From Paguma larvata (Eukaryota > Chordata > Mammalia > Carnivora > Viverridae), in contig CM057826.1 in NCBI GenBank assembly GCA_030068075.1, positions 46,468,558-46,532,557 of the forward strand: a stretch of 64,000 bases of DNA, read 5' to 3'. Numbering within the stretch: the first letter of the stretch is position 1; each line of letters starts with the position of its first letter. Of this stretch, positions 12,651-26,560 are shown piece by piece. A model generated the notes under the pieces. It had not been told where the DNA came from, did no database searches, and worked only from the letters and a program-made list of their open reading frames with translations. The position numbers and the translations under genes are program-made.

Positions 12651-13140
12651 TGGACGTGGTCCTTTGCCTGATAGAACAATCCCCGCTCTGTTGAAGCTCT
12701 TCGTGTCTACCAGATCATCCCTCTCGGCTTTTCACCTTATAGACATCCACTATTCTGAATGTGGTATGTTACTGGTTTCTTGTTTTTCTTTATGCTTTTA
12801 ATATGTATCCACAAATGTATTGTTTGATCTCGTTTTTGAACGGTTCTATAAATGGAACTACATCATATGTATTTTTTTATTGTTTCAATTATTCAACATT
12901 GTGGGAGATTCGTACACGCTAACATGAATAGATGCTGGTCATTTTCACTGTTGTACAACATGTGCTTTCGTCATATACCACAATTTACACATCCTCCTAT
13001 TTGATAAACATCTGTGCTGTCCCAGAGTTTTGCTGGGTATAACAGTTTAACTGTTTCACTGTAAACATTCTCCTAGTTGTCTGCCGGAAAACATATGTGA
13101 GAGTTTCTCCAAAGTATATACCTAGGAGGAAGAATCATTA
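12650..13140 (-). repeat. L1M-type fragment
   Basis: Reverse-oriented old L1: 'aatggaactacatcatatg', 'tgctggtcattttcactgttg' and a terminal 'tatacctaggaggaagaat' segment. Confidence 0.5.
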
Positions 13141-13149
13141 AGATTGGAT

Positions 13150-13375
13150 CCGGGGTGGGTGAAACTTTTCTGTGAAGAGCCAGATAGTAAATATTTCAGA
13201 CTTTGTGGGCCATAAGGTCTGTGTTGTAACTATTCGAATCTGCCATTTTAATGAGAGTGTAGCCATAGACAATATATAGATGCATGGCTGTGGCTATGTT
13301 TCAATAAACTTTATTTACAAAACCAGGCAGTTTTGGCAAGATTTGGCCCTCAGTCTGCCAGTTCCTGATCTAGAT
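13150..13375 (+). mobile_element. hAT-Charlie MITE, MER20-like
   Basis: Matches the familiar MER20 text from end to end: 'gaagagccagatagtaaat', 'gactttgtgggccataaggtc', 'ttcaataaactttatttac', 'ttggcaagatttggccctc'. Length is about 220 bp, as for the family. Non-autonomous DNA transposon, old and fixed. Confidence 0.75.
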
Positions 13376-13757
13376 AAACTTCTCATTCTGATTGCCTACA
13401 AATGCTGCTATACCTCCTTTGCCTCCCAATTATCCCAAGGAGACAGGAGTTCTGTCTTTAGTCTATGGACTGGATTGAATGTCCATGTTCAGGGACCTTT
13501 GGGGAAGAGAAAGAAGGGCATAGGGACATGGTGGTGGTGACGCTTTCCAACCCATAGTTTGTGACTTATAGCCATAGTCTTGGGGTAACCAAAGTCAGAA
13601 AGGGCTCTTGAGGCAAAGCATGGCACTCATTTTGGCTCTGCTGGTCATGGGTGTGAGGCGAGGTTCACATCACAGAAGCCAATGTGAGGTCATTACCAGG
13701 CTAGGGGATATAGACATTCAAACAAGATAGCATTACTTTTGGAGTCACATGATTTCC
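13376..13757. other. Downstream flank of GARIN3
   Basis: Sequence beyond the GARIN3 poly(A) signal. No feature recognised. Confidence 0.5.
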
Positions 13758-13763
13758 TTTATT
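13758..13763 (-). terminator. Poly(A) signal AATAAA for GARIN3
   Basis: On the minus strand the hexamer AATAAA stands about 80 bases beyond the GARIN3 stop codon, with no other gene in between. It predicts a very short 3' UTR. The cleavage site itself is not visible. Confidence 0.75.
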
Positions 13764-13842
13764 AGAGAAAGCTGGCATTGACTCTCAAGGGATACTTCCC
13801 TGAGGCTGGGTCTCCATTGCAGTTTCTTGTCTGGTCTCCTAC

Positions 13843-15042
13843 TTAAATGCATTTAGCTTGAAAGATTATTGTCTCCACTGTCTCAGATGTCAGGCTGCTA
13901 CAGATCTCCTCCTGGACATCCTGGGCTTTCTCTACCTTGGACTCTATGTTGCGCTTCTCTGCTGTCTTAGCCACGAAGTCTAACTCACTATCATGTGTCG
14001 TGGTCGCTGCTTTTGAACCAGTAATGATTTTCAAGTTCTTGAAGAAAGAGCCAATTTTACTGGATTTCTTACTTATGTTACCTGAACTGTTTGCAGATTT
14101 GATCTTCCCCAATTTGTGAGCTGTCCTTGACTCTTTTGCCGCAGAGCTGTGGCTGCTACTCTTGTGAGAACGATGTCCTCTCTTTCTTACGTGGCTCTCC
14201 CCTTTCTCCTTTTTGTCATCTCTTTTGTCATGGCCGGATAAGGACCGATGGGAGGATGATTTCTGGGTCGACTTTTTCCCTCCCAACCTGTGGTGACTTT
14301 CACCTGTCCTGTGGTGACGGGAACTTTTCCTACTGGAAGTTCTGTCTTTCTTTTCTCTTCTTTCTTTTTTTCGTTTCCGGCTTTCAGCACTGGGCTGGGA
14401 GTCCTTCTGTCTTCCATCCCGTTCACACACGTAGCCTTCACTCTGCAAGGCTGAGACGAGGGGTGCTGCTCCTGGGCCTCCAGCTCTTTCCACAACAGGT
14501 GTGCCAGTCATCACTGCACCTGCAAACACCACACTCGTGCTACTGTCTGGGGAGAGACTGGAAGCTCCCGTCATTACGGTGGAATTATCTCCTGAGGACG
14601 TGCTTGCAGAGCCCAAAGCCACATTCATACTCTCTGAGGATATATTGACAACACCTGCGATGGCTTTGTTGGCCCCACTTTCTCCCGGACATTTGGCGGT
14701 GGCTCCAGCCAGGGCCACTGCGTTTACCTGGCCTGGACCTACAACCTTGGTTGCCGATATGCTCAGAGCACCAGAGGAAGGCCTCGTTCCTGCCCCTGCC
14801 ATTGCCAAGCCTTTTGCAGTGCTTGTTGCTGTCCCCGCTACTGCCATACCAGTGGCTGACCTGGATGCAGCTCCTTCAGCAGTCCCTGAAGTCTTCAGGA
14901 CCGCAGGTGAACCAGGCATTCTGCGGCGGGCATGACGGATTCCCTCTCCCCCATCATAACCAGAAGAGGTCGCTCTAGATACCTCACGAGGCTTGGGAAG
15001 CCTAAACTCCTCCTGATCCCCTTCTCCATGGAGCTCTGGGGT
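13843..15042 (-). CDS. GARIN3: GARIN3 (FAM71B) coding exon 2: C-terminal tail
   Basis: Codes residues 207-605 and the TAA stop. The acceptor is a pyrimidine-rich tract ending CAG at 15043-15045, and the junction is in phase 0. Order along the chain: an acidic start (TPELHGEGDQEE); a low-complexity Ala/Ser/Thr/Gly stretch at about 248-402; a very basic Lys/Arg/Ser/His region at about 427-522 with a likely nuclear localisation signal (RKRKKERREKK) and many SR/HK pairs; then a short conserved-looking segment (IGSFFKNLKIITG, about 536-548) and a charged likely helix (about 561-586). The joined protein is 605 residues, the same as the human protein as I remember it. The tail is not a known enzyme domain. 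Several long frames on the opposite strand here are by-products of its GC-rich repeats. Confidence 0.95.
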   Translation of the reverse strand, partial: TPELHGEGDQEEFRLPKPREVSRATSSGYDGGEGIRHARRRMPGSPAVLKTSGTAEGAASRSATGMAVAGTATSTAKGLAMAGAGTRPSSGALSISATKVVGPGQVNAVALAGATAKCPGESGANKAIAGVVNISSESMNVALGSASTSSGDNSTVMTGASSLSPDSSTSVVFAGAVMTGTPVVERAGGPGAAPLVSALQSEGYVCERDGRQKDSQPSAESRKRKKERREKKDRTSSRKSSRHHRTGESHHRLGGKKSTQKSSSHRSLSGHDKRDDKKEKGESHVRKRGHRSHKSSSHSSAAKESRTAHKLGKIKSANSSGNISKKSSKIGSFFKNLKIITGSKAATTTHDSELDFVAKTAEKRNIESKVEKAQDVQEEICSSLTSETVETIIFQAKCI

Positions 15043-18049
<3,007 letters not shown>

Positions 18050-18310
18050 ATCATAATCACATTATTAAGAACTTACAAGCTGGGTATGTTCCTAACCACT
18101 TCACTTTCTTTTAAATCTTTAATCCTCACAATAGGTCTATAAATAGGTCTATAAATAGGACAATAGGTCTATAAATAGGTCTATAAATAGGTCTATAAAT
18201 TGTAGTACAACTACTCTCCATGTTTTATAAAGGAATAAATCATGGCTAAGAGAAGTTAAAAGAGCTTCGTCGAGGTCACAAGAGATCCAAACCACATGGA
18301 AGTCCCCATT
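18050..18310 (+). repeat. MIR carrying an internal 12-bp tandem expansion
   Basis: MIR-like flanks: 'ttaagaacttacaagctggg' and 'ttaatcctcacaatag' on the left, 'gaggtcacaagagatcc' on the right. Between them the unit aggtctataaat is repeated (18131-18200), replacing the normal MIR middle. Confidence 0.65.
18131..18200. repeat. 12-bp tandem repeat
   Basis: About five copies of aggtctataaat, one broken by an inserted 'aggacaat'. A chance minus-strand frame across it reads LFIDLFIDLL. Such arrays usually vary in copy number between individuals. Confidence 0.9.
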
Positions 18311-18760
18311 CATTTGATTAATATTATTGTGCCTACTTTGTGCCAGGCCCTGTTCTAGGCGCTGGGAGTACAGCAGTGCACAGCACAAACAAATACCCTT
18401 GCTCTCACAGAGTTTGTATAAAGACAATAAATGAGTCAAATATATATATGGTATGTCCACTGATGATCAGTGCTATGGAGAAAGATAAAGTAGGCACGAG
18501 GGATGGGAGTATGTGTAAGGAAAGAGGAGCTGCAGATGGTAGTCGAGAAAAGCTCAATGAGAAGCTATATTTGAGCAAAAACCAAAAGGAGGTCAAGGAA
18601 GAGGAAGCCATCCAGATCTCTAGGGGAGTAGCCCCTCAGTCAGAGGGAATAGCAAGGGCCAAGATTCTGAGGTAGGAGTGTCACTGGTGTGTTAGAGGAA
18701 CACCAAGGGGACTCCAGTGACAAGAGTGGAATGAGGGAAAGTGGTTATAGATGAGGCTGA
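18310..18760 (-). repeat. L2-type 3' end, reverse orientation, extended
   Basis: Begins with 'ctactttgtgccaggccctg' and continues through 'aaagataaagtaggcacgag' to 'gagggaatagcaagggcc'. It is the longest well-kept copy of this repeat in the window. The plus and minus open frames inside are repeat-derived. Confidence 0.6.
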
Positions 18761-18897
18761 GAGACAACTGTGGTGTTGGTAGGGTAGCAGATCCTGTAGG
18801 ATCTTGTAAAACACTGTGAGGTCTTTGTCTTTGAGAGATGATTGGACTTACATATACAGAGGATCATTCCTGCCACCATGTTGAAAAGAGATTGTAG

Positions 18898-19119
18898 GGG
18901 TGTCTGGGTGGCATAGTCAGTTAAGTGTCTAACTCTGGCTCAGGTCATGATCTCACAGTCTGTTGGTTTGAGCCACTCGTCGGGCTCTGTGCTGGCAGCT
19001 CAGAGCCTGGAGCCTGCTTCAGACTCTGTGTTTCCCTCTCTCTCTGCCCCTCCCCAGCTTGTGCTCTGTCTCTCTCTGTCTCAAAAATAAATAAACGTTA
19101 AAAAAATAATTAAAAAAAA
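18898..19119 (+). mobile_element. SINEC SINE
   Basis: Complete copy with head 'ggggtgtctgggtggcatag', felid-type body 'ctgtgctggcagctcagag', CT tract and A-tail. Perfect target-site duplication aaagagattgtag/aagagattgtag at 18885-18897 and 19121-19132. Confidence 0.95.
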
Positions 19120-19132
19120 AAAGAGATTGTAG

Positions 19133-19578
19133 AAGTACCGGGGGACAGAAGAAGAAACTGGGTGGCTCCTGTAAGAGACAATGATGGGTAAGAGGTGTTG
19201 TGGTAGCAGTGTAGGTAGTAAAAAGTGAGTAGTTACGAGATGTGTTTTGATTGAGGCAACGATTATGTATACTGGTGTTGAACAATTTTCAATAAATATT
19301 AGTAAGTGAAAAAAAACAAGTTGCAAAATAACAACATATATTTTTGAATAGAAAATTGTTAATTGTGTCTGTCTTTGTGTGTGTGTGCAAAGATATGCAA
19401 GAAAATCATAACAGGAGCAACCTTGGGCCTCCTTGTTGACTGAGAGAAATGGGGGGATGGAGTCAGTGCTCCAGGGCATTCTCTTTTATGCCTTTTGGAT
19501 TCCATTTCATTGTGCATACTACTTACACAAAAATAGATAATATTTTAAGATCTATAGTTTTATTAAAATGTTTTGTCA
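19133..19578. other. Intergenic, nothing recognised
   Basis: No gene or clear repeat between two SINE insertions. A 132-codon minus frame (19081-19479) reads partly through the SINE tail and is rejected. Confidence 0.5.
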
Positions 19579-19764
19579 GGGGCGCCCGGGTAGCTCAGTC
19601 AGTTAAGCATCCAATTCTTGGTTTCCACTCAGGTCGTGATCTCACAGCTTTGTAAGATCCCACACTGTCAGCGCAGAGCCTGCTTGGGATTATCTCTCGT
19701 CTCTCTCTCTCTGCCCCTCCCCCACTTACTCTCTCTATCTCTCTCAAAATAAATAAACTTAAAA
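19579..19764 (+). mobile_element. SINEC SINE
   Basis: Head 'ggggcgcccgggtagctcag'; the middle is shortened. Target-site duplication aaatgttttgtcag / aaatgttatgtcag on either side. Confidence 0.93.
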
Positions 19765-19893
19765 AAATGTTATGTCAGTAAAGCTCTGTTCTTAGAATAT
19801 TCATTGATTCAGGCCTTGGTCTAGAAAAGAAGTAAATAAATAACTTCACTCAAAGTTAATGCTATAGCACAAAATCTCATGCAAAATTTATTT

Positions 19894-20061
19894 ATTTTTC
19901 TTTTTTGATAGAGAGAGAGAGAGAGAGAGCAGGGGAAGAGCAGAGGGAGAGGGAGAGAGAGAATATAGAGAAGGCTCCATGCCCCAATTGGTGCCCGACA
20001 TAGGGCTCGATCCTGTGACTATGAGATTGCTCAACCATGAGATGAGCCACCCAGGCATGCC
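19894..20061 (-). mobile_element. SINEC SINE, reverse orientation
   Basis: Reverse copy with a (GA)n run near 19,914-19,930 and terminal 'gagccacccaggcatgcc'. Target-site duplication caaaatttattt on both sides. It lies only 130 bases from an opposite-strand copy, forming an inverted pair. Confidence 0.92.
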
Positions 20062-20559
20062 TCAAAATTTATTTTTTATTTTTCCTTAAGACCTTTCAAA
20101 ATTTAATGCCTTCCTCCCAATCTTTAAAATTCTGACATATCCCCTACCAAAAAAATGGAAATCAGTAAGTAAAGATCTATTTACTTACTGGCCATTCCAT
20201 TACCCATTGTTGTCCTTAGAGCATTTGAATTATCACAAAGTAAGTCTCAAAAGTTTTTAAGCATAACTTTCATACAAATATAGAATGAAAACTTGGCAAA
20301 GATTTTTAATTAACCCATCAGTGAGGGAACCAGCAGGATGGTAGGGCTGATTCAAAGGAAAATCAGAGGAATAGCCATTTGCATTGGAAAAAGAAGTCAG
20401 GTGAACATTGTCAGTTTAGATACAAAACTGGTTAAATGCCTACAGGGCAATAGAACCTTAACCTTTGGGGTTATCTTTTTCCCTAGATGGAGATCATTTG
20501 CATCTATTCTAAACAAAAATCTTTAAGTTATTATAGAACTTCACAGAGTCTGAGACTTT
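20062..20559. other. Intergenic, nothing recognised
   Basis: AT-rich unassigned sequence. A 62-codon frame at 20338 has no recognisable family. Confidence 0.5.
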
Positions 20560-20715
20560 AATCAATAACGGATAGTCTTCTTAGGGTACTGAAAATGTTC
20601 TCAAATTACATTGTGATAGTTACAAACTCTGAATATACTAAAAATCACTGAACCGTGTACTTTCAATGGATGAATTTTATGATATGTGAAGCGTATCTCA
20701 ATAACGCTGTTAAAA
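20560..20715 (+). repeat. L1 3' end
   Basis: Typical L1 terminal text: 'gaatatactaaaaatcactg', 'tttcaatggatgaatttta', 'gcgtatctcaataacgctg', then an A-rich end. Confidence 0.7.
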
Positions 20716-22490
20716 ATAATAGATAACAATACTTTCGTCTTAACTTATAGATCTGATTCCATCGTCTCTCTTCCTTCTCTTAGATAATTAAATAATCCTT
20801 GGGCTGGCATGTTAAGCGATGCTTGAATATGGCCCTGAAAGTACATGGTGCCTGCTTTACAATTTTTTATTGACACGTTTTGGGTAATTTTTCTTAACAA
20901 GGCAGATAGTGAACCATGTGTAAGCTATGACCCTAATTTCAGAAAAGTTTAAAGCCAGTAGAAGAACGCACTGTACAAAGGAGAACAAAACAGGAGGGCA
21001 ATTAAATATATGATAGGGTAATAGTGAATGAACTGAATGAGTGGTGAACCTAATAACACCCATCACAATATTAAAACCAACAGTCATTGTTTTGCAAGAA
21101 AAAGTGCCAAAGCCACAATTCTAAGCATAATTTTCCATATAGTTTTAGTTGGCCTAAGACCAAAGAGACATGCAAAGTGAAAACACTGTATATGATATAC
21201 TGAGTATATGTAGACATGCAAGACTATAGGTCGTTGAAATCTACATATTTACCATGGGAAAAGGTTTCAAGTCAATAACCTTTGTTCCCCATCTATTATT
21301 TTGAAAACCAGGGCACGCAGTGGCTATATATAGCCTTTTCAATGAATATGCCACCTGAGAGGGCATTGTGAGCTAGGGCAGGATGTGAGGGTGGGGAGAT
21401 TTCCATACTGTACACAATACGTATCTGCGGGGTAAATCCCCTGGCCTAAAATACGATCCACAGTACTTTTATGTCAAAGCTGCTAAGCGAGGTGGTGGCG
21501 TGGGATGAGCTGCGGTTAGCCTTTAGATACCTAGGACTTCAGGAAGCCAACCTGATATTCTGTCTTACCTTCTGGCTGTCAAAAAAAGATGATAGTCACC
21601 TTGACTCTTCCCCTGAGGGCCTGTATGCAAATCAGTTTGCTTCTGCCTTGGGTTGAAAAAGAAAATGAGCTGGTATGTATAAAAGAAGCCAGATGGACCA
21701 TCTAAATAATTTTATTTCTCAACATTATGATCCAACTAATGTCATCTCTCTTCTCTTACCTTTTTTCTGCCTCTTCTTTATTCTGTCCTGCACATATTGG
21801 GCGCTACACTGAGCCAAATTTCTGCCCTGCTCATCACGGTATTATGACTCTTTCCCTCTCAGCTTCCAATTTTGCTGTTTATAAACCATGAGATGTCCTA
21901 CCTCAGTTTATATATTTATTTCTTTGATGTTATGCTCTCAGAGAAGCTTGCCATCAAATACACGCACAAATAATAAAAGTTAACATTAAGATAAAAACGA
22001 AGATTAGAAACTGAATAGGGGGAGAGGGAAGTAGCTGATCCAGGAGCCTGGGATAAGATGATTATTACAATTAAATACTAAATTTAACTTTAAAAATACT
22101 GGAAAAATGTACAATCAGTGTTAACATTGCTTGTCTCTGAGGAGTGACTAGAAGTAGTTATTAATTTTGTCTCTTTGCTCATTTTCCTTTCCCAACAAGG
22201 ATATATTTCACTGTTATAACTAGAAATAAATATCTATTTCAGTAAGTTAGCTTTAAGCTCCCTGGCCATCTGTTATCACTGTCTTCTGTTAATCAAACCA
22301 GTAATTTCTGACAAAAGGCATAGTTTTCTCTAACTTTAAATTGGGAAGTAAAAAGAAATTCTCCCATAATGTCATTTTTTTAAACTATATAAGTTAAAAA
22401 GTGGCACATTTTTCTACCCTTTCAATTCCATTTGCTGGAAGTTTGATATGTGAATTCCCTGACATAGCCCTGTGGGGATGTATATATACA
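20716..22490. other. Intergenic, nothing firmly recognised
   Basis: About 1.8 kb without a supported gene. Small frames occur at 20857 (minus) and 21471 (plus), neither with a recognisable domain. Confidence 0.5.
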
Positions 22491-22729
22491 CAGTAAAACC
22501 TTGGTTTGTGAGCATAATTCATTCCGGAAACATGCTTATAATCCAAATCACTTGTATATCAAAGCAAATTTCAAGAGCCACTGGCTCAGTTGTGATCATG
22601 TGACACTCAGCATCATGTACTACTCGTGTTGCAAGACATCACTCGTTTTTCAAGTTAGAATTTATTAGAAATGTTTGCTCAGCTTGTGAAACACTTGCAG
22701 AACAAGTTACTCTCAATCCAAGGTTCTAG
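22491..22729 (+). mobile_element. Tigger-derived MITE
   Basis: About 240 bp. It starts 'cagtaaaaccttggtttgtg' and ends with the inverted complement 'ctctcaatccaaggttctag', and it sits in TA-rich flanks. The ends and subterminal parts ('gagcataattcattcc', 'catgtgacactcagcatcatg') are homologous to both ends of the 1.24-kb Tigger at 5858. It looks like a short deletion derivative of the same family. Confidence 0.8.
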
Positions 22730-23103
22730 TATATATGTGTGTGTATGTGTGTATATATGTATACATATACACATACACATTAAAATAAACCCAAAAGGTT
22801 TTTATATAAAAAGGAATATGCCATACATGTTGGTCTGTACATTTTCTCTATTAACAATATATTGTGTACTTTTTTAGAATGGTACATTATAGACATACTT
22901 CATTCATTTTCATGACCTTATAGTGTCCTGGCTGAATGGATACATCACAGACTATTTAACCACTTTCTCAATGCTGCACATATAGACTGTTTCTGTTACA
23001 ATCAACCTTGTGGTCAACACTTTGTGCATTTTATCTATGTTCTCATGTTTTTTTCCACCCTCTAATAGTTCTAGGAGGAATAAGGGTTTGTGAAGTTTTG
23101 AAT
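22730..23103. other. TA/TG-rich stretch and L1-like scrap
   Basis: 22,730-22,780 is an imperfect (TG/TA)n run directly abutting the MITE. 22,880-23,050 resembles an old reverse-oriented L1 ('ttaaccactttctcaatgc'). Confidence 0.5.
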
Positions 23104-23107
23104 TTTT

Positions 23108-23213
23108 GTTTTAAGTAGGCTTCACGCCCAGTGCAGAACCCATGACCCTGAGATCGAGACCTGAGCTGAGATTAAGAGTCAGGTGCTCAACCGACTAAGC
23201 CACCCAGGCATCC
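23108..23213 (-). mobile_element. Truncated SINEC SINE (head half only)
   Basis: Only the tRNA-related half is present in reverse: 'cttcacgcccagtgcagaac' to 'ctaagccacccaggcatccc'. The CT tract and tail are missing. No clear target-site duplication. Confidence 0.85.
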
Positions 23214-24999
23214 CAAGGTTTATGAGATTTTTAAAATATACCCAAAATATTCTGGGTATCACTCTTAAAGAGATATAAATAAACTCAATCAAGTTCAGAT
23301 GAGAACAACAAGGAAAACAAAGGGCTTCAAAGCCACATCCTATGATACAGTTCTTCAAGGATCTCTTTGGCCTGGACACAGGAGGCTCTGGGATTACATA
23401 AGAAGCATCTTTACTGGTCTAAATGGCTATTCCCTAGAACAGAGAAGAGGACCAGAATTGTGGGACGTCAAATGATAAAGCAACACAAATGGATTTTATG
23501 TTACTGTAAAGGCGGATCGTTTATTGATATAGTGACAACACTCTGGTGTTCCTTTGAGGGCCACCCCACCATAATCTTGGTCCCCGTGGTTAGGTAACAC
23601 TGACTGTATCCCACCCCCAAAACCAGGAGAAAGTACAGACCTAGAGATAGACAACAGAACATTCTACTGCCTTGGCTGTAATGATGGAGGTACATGTGAG
23701 CATGTCACCCAAGCCAGGTTGATGATCCACAGTTCTGAGAGCTGTGCTGGAACTTTTAGGGAAAAGAATCCAGTTCCCATGGTAACATATCAGCCTATAA
23801 CTCCTGGCATCCATTTTGCTGCCATGAAGGAAAGTCTGCCTAAGCATGAAGCCGACATAGAACTAAGAAATGAAAATGAACATTTCTATGTCATTGTTTA
23901 CATACCTGGATCCAGTGGTGCCAGATTGAATAGTTTGTTTCCTTGTTATAGGATGTTAAATGAGGTTTTTCTAACTCAGTTTCAGATGAGGCCGCAAAAG
24001 CCTATGATAATATAATTAAAGGAATCATGTATCTTCTTATCCTAAAATAAAGTACTATATCAACTGTGACACAATAAGAAGCAACACAAGTTCTGCCAGT
24101 AATAGTATTTGCCCACTTCCAGCCTTTAGAAAACCAGGGCTTGAAAAGTCAAGAGAAAAGATTTGGGTGCACTGTGCATTTCCTCTCCCAACCCACCAAT
24201 GGGAAGGAGAACAGACACTCACATCCATCAGAAGCCAAGTGACAAGGACTTTAAGGGACTACTCAGTGAAATTGACACAAGTCTCATAGAGTTAAGGAGA
24301 GATAAGAACTGGTGTCTAAATTGTACTTAGAGAAATGTAATGGTGAAAGTTTGTGGAAGAGCTATGTATTTGGTGTCAAAAGGGAGAAGGGGCTATGCTT
24401 GGGGCAAAGGGTGCATCCATCAGCTGCAGGGGCAAGGATGCCTGAGTCTTGCAGTAGAGCCACGTAAGGGAATAAAGTGGCATGCAGTTTCTTTTCAAGG
24501 AAAATTTAAGAGGACAACCAAGATGGGCAAAGGGATCCCAACAGAGTTGGAAGGAGCAGGAGGCACACTAGAGGTGAAACCCAAGAGCTGAGGGTTGGCT
24601 CATTGGCCAGTCCAAGTAGCATCTCCCACATCAAGAGAACTGCTGTCAGAGCCCTCTGAAAATAATGATAACCACAAAGCACATGACAAAACTTTCCCAC
24701 GGAAGAAAAAGGAACAATTGTGTATCCACCACAAGCAGAGGGCATCGACCCCAGATTATAGCTATAGCCTTGTTGAATGCTATGACTTTTTTCCTCTCCC
24801 CGCCCCGGTCTGAGCCTGAACAGGTGGGTCAGGAGCCAGTATAACGGGAGGGGAAAGAGGAGGAGTTAGGACATGGTGGAAGAGTCAACATGCTTCTAAG
24901 GTTGAAGCAGACCCATGCTTAGGTTGAGGAAAAGCATTGAACTGAATATGTATTTGGACTTTTGATTAATACAATGATCTGGACTGGCCTTACTTTCCC
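23214..24999. other. Intergenic, nothing firmly recognised
   Basis: About 1.8 kb of higher-GC, unassigned sequence. Open frames up to 98 codons (23,719-24,015, plus) are not recognised. It could include an old LTR-type element, but I cannot name one. Confidence 0.45.
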
Positions 25000-25203
25000 T
25001 TTTCTTAACTTCTCAATATGGAAATTTTCAAGCATACAGCAATATAAAGAGAATAGAATAAAGAACCCCCACCTACCCCTTACCCAGTTTCAGTAAGTGT
25101 CAATTCAGGAACACACATTTTTCATCTCTTCCCCTACCTATTTCTCCTCCTTCCCTGAATTATAACAAAGCAAGTCTTGAGCATTTTATAAATAATTATT
25201 TCA

Positions 25204-25410
25204 GGGGCGCCTGGGTGGCTCAGTTGGTTAAGTGGCCGACTTCGGCTCAGGTCCTGATCTCATGGTCTGTGAGTTTGAGCCCTGCGTCAGGCTCTGGGCT
25301 GACAGCTCAGAGCCTGGAGCCTGCTTGGGATTCTGTGTCTCCCTCTCTCTCTGCCCTTCTGCTCACGCTCTGTCTCTATGTCTCAAAAATTAATAAACAT
25401 TAAAAAAATT
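25204..25410 (+). mobile_element. SINEC SINE, near consensus
   Basis: Head 'ggggcgcctgggtggctcag', body 'gagccctgcgtcaggctctg' and 'ctgacagctcagagcctgg', tail 'aattaataaacattaaaa'. Target-site duplication ataaataattatttca / ataagtaattatttta. Confidence 0.96.
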
Positions 25411-25936
25411 ATAAGTAATTATTTTAGTATGTTTCTTTCAAAATAAGGATTCTTTTAACATAACAGGGCCATTATCACATCTTAAAAAAAAACTAATAAT
25501 TAATTAATCATCAAATACACAGGGTTCATATTTCCCAGTTGTCTCTTAATGACTTTATACAATTGATTTGTTTGAGCCTAAATCCAAACAAAACCATCAC
25601 ATGCTTGATATGCCTCTTAAAGCCTCTTTTAATCTATAGATTCTCTATCTGACTTATTTGTTGCAGACATAGGGTCATTTGTCTTCAGTGTTTTATGTAT
25701 TCTGGACTCATCCAATTGCACCTCTATGTGTCCTTTGCAATGTTCCTTTGTCTCCTGTATTTCCTGCAAACTTGGATTTAGATCTAGACATTTGGTGAGA
25801 TTTGTGGTTGGTTTTTTTTCCTTTGATAAGACTTCTGCATAGGTGGTTTTGTGTACTTCCTATTGTATTACATCGGGAAATACATAATGTCTAGTCGTCT
25901 TTCTTTTTGTGATGGTAAGATTCATCAGTATATTAT

Positions 25937-26155
25937 TTTTTAAAAAATTTGTTTATGTTTTATTTATTTTTGAGAGCAGGAGACACAAAGCATGAGTGGG
26001 GGAAGGGCAGAGAGAGGGAGACACAGAATTCAAAGCAGACTTCAGGCTCTGAGCTGTCAGCACAGAGTCCAAGGCAGGGCTTGAACTCACAGACTGTGAG
26101 ATCATGACCTGAGCCAAAGTCGGACACTTAACCGACTGAGCCACCCAGGCGCCCC
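25937..26155 (-). mobile_element. SINEC SINE, reverse orientation
   Basis: Complete reverse copy ending 'gagccacccaggcgcccc'. Long target-site duplication agattcatcagtrtattat (25,918 and 26,157), differing at one base. Confidence 0.96.
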
Positions 26156-26560
26156 GAGATTCATCAGTGTATTATAGTATTATCAATCTAATAAATTATC
26201 AGTATTTCTGTTGGGTTCTCACGTAATGATTTAACAGTCACTGATGATTATCACCTAACTTCATTGTGTCACTGATTTGGCAAAATGGTGGTATTTTATC
26301 ACTTTTTCTTCATTTATTACTTAATATTTTTTTCTGAAGAAGGACTTTCCCTTATTAAATATTTGATTACTAAACTGAGATATAGTTCTTCAGGAAAGAC
26401 AGTAGACATGTTTTATTCTTTCCCTTTGTTTTCTAGTTTTCAGAATAATAAATTGGTTCTCTGGAATTCTCCAAAGGTGATCAATGGGCTGATTTTGGGT
26501 TTGTTTTTTTTTTTAAGCATCTTATGAACTCGTGATTTTAACATTTTGGTTATTCATCAA

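Larger units (their letters stand above)
25000..26560 (-). repeat. L1M-type LINE fragment split by two SINEs
   Basis: Reverse-oriented old L1. Phrases: 'aagcatacagcaatataaag', 'gcttgatatgcctcttaaag', 'gggtcatttgtcttcagtg', 'gacttctgcataggtggttt'. The same L1 text resumes after each of the SINEs at 25,204 and 25,937. Confidence 0.65.

Noticed and set aside
1..13000. MED7, expected on the far side of GARIN3
   Set aside because: No MED7-like coding sequence is present. The gene must lie beyond the left edge, if synteny holds.
14127..14935. Plus-strand open frames of 173 and 144 codons
   Set aside because: They lie opposite GARIN3 exon 2. Its Ala/Ser/Thr-rich and Lys/Arg-rich codons leave the complementary frames free of stops. 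No splice, start or domain evidence supports them.
18131..18200. CRISPR-like regular repeats
   Set aside because: The units are directly adjacent without unique spacers, in vertebrate DNA. It is a tandem repeat.
18149..18460. Minus-strand frame with LFIDLFIDL repeats
   Set aside because: The periodicity is only the 12-bp tandem array read in frame.
19019..19479. Minus-strand frames of 88 and 132 codons
   Set aside because: Partly the SINE tail, with simple Phe/Leu-rich composition and no start or splice context.
25215..25403. Recurring ~60-codon frames reading MAQSVK/MAQLVK... at several places
   Set aside because: They are translations of the SINEC element itself, recurring wherever a copy lies (for example 25.2, 26.0, 51.0, 52.4, 63.2 kb). 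They are not a gene family.
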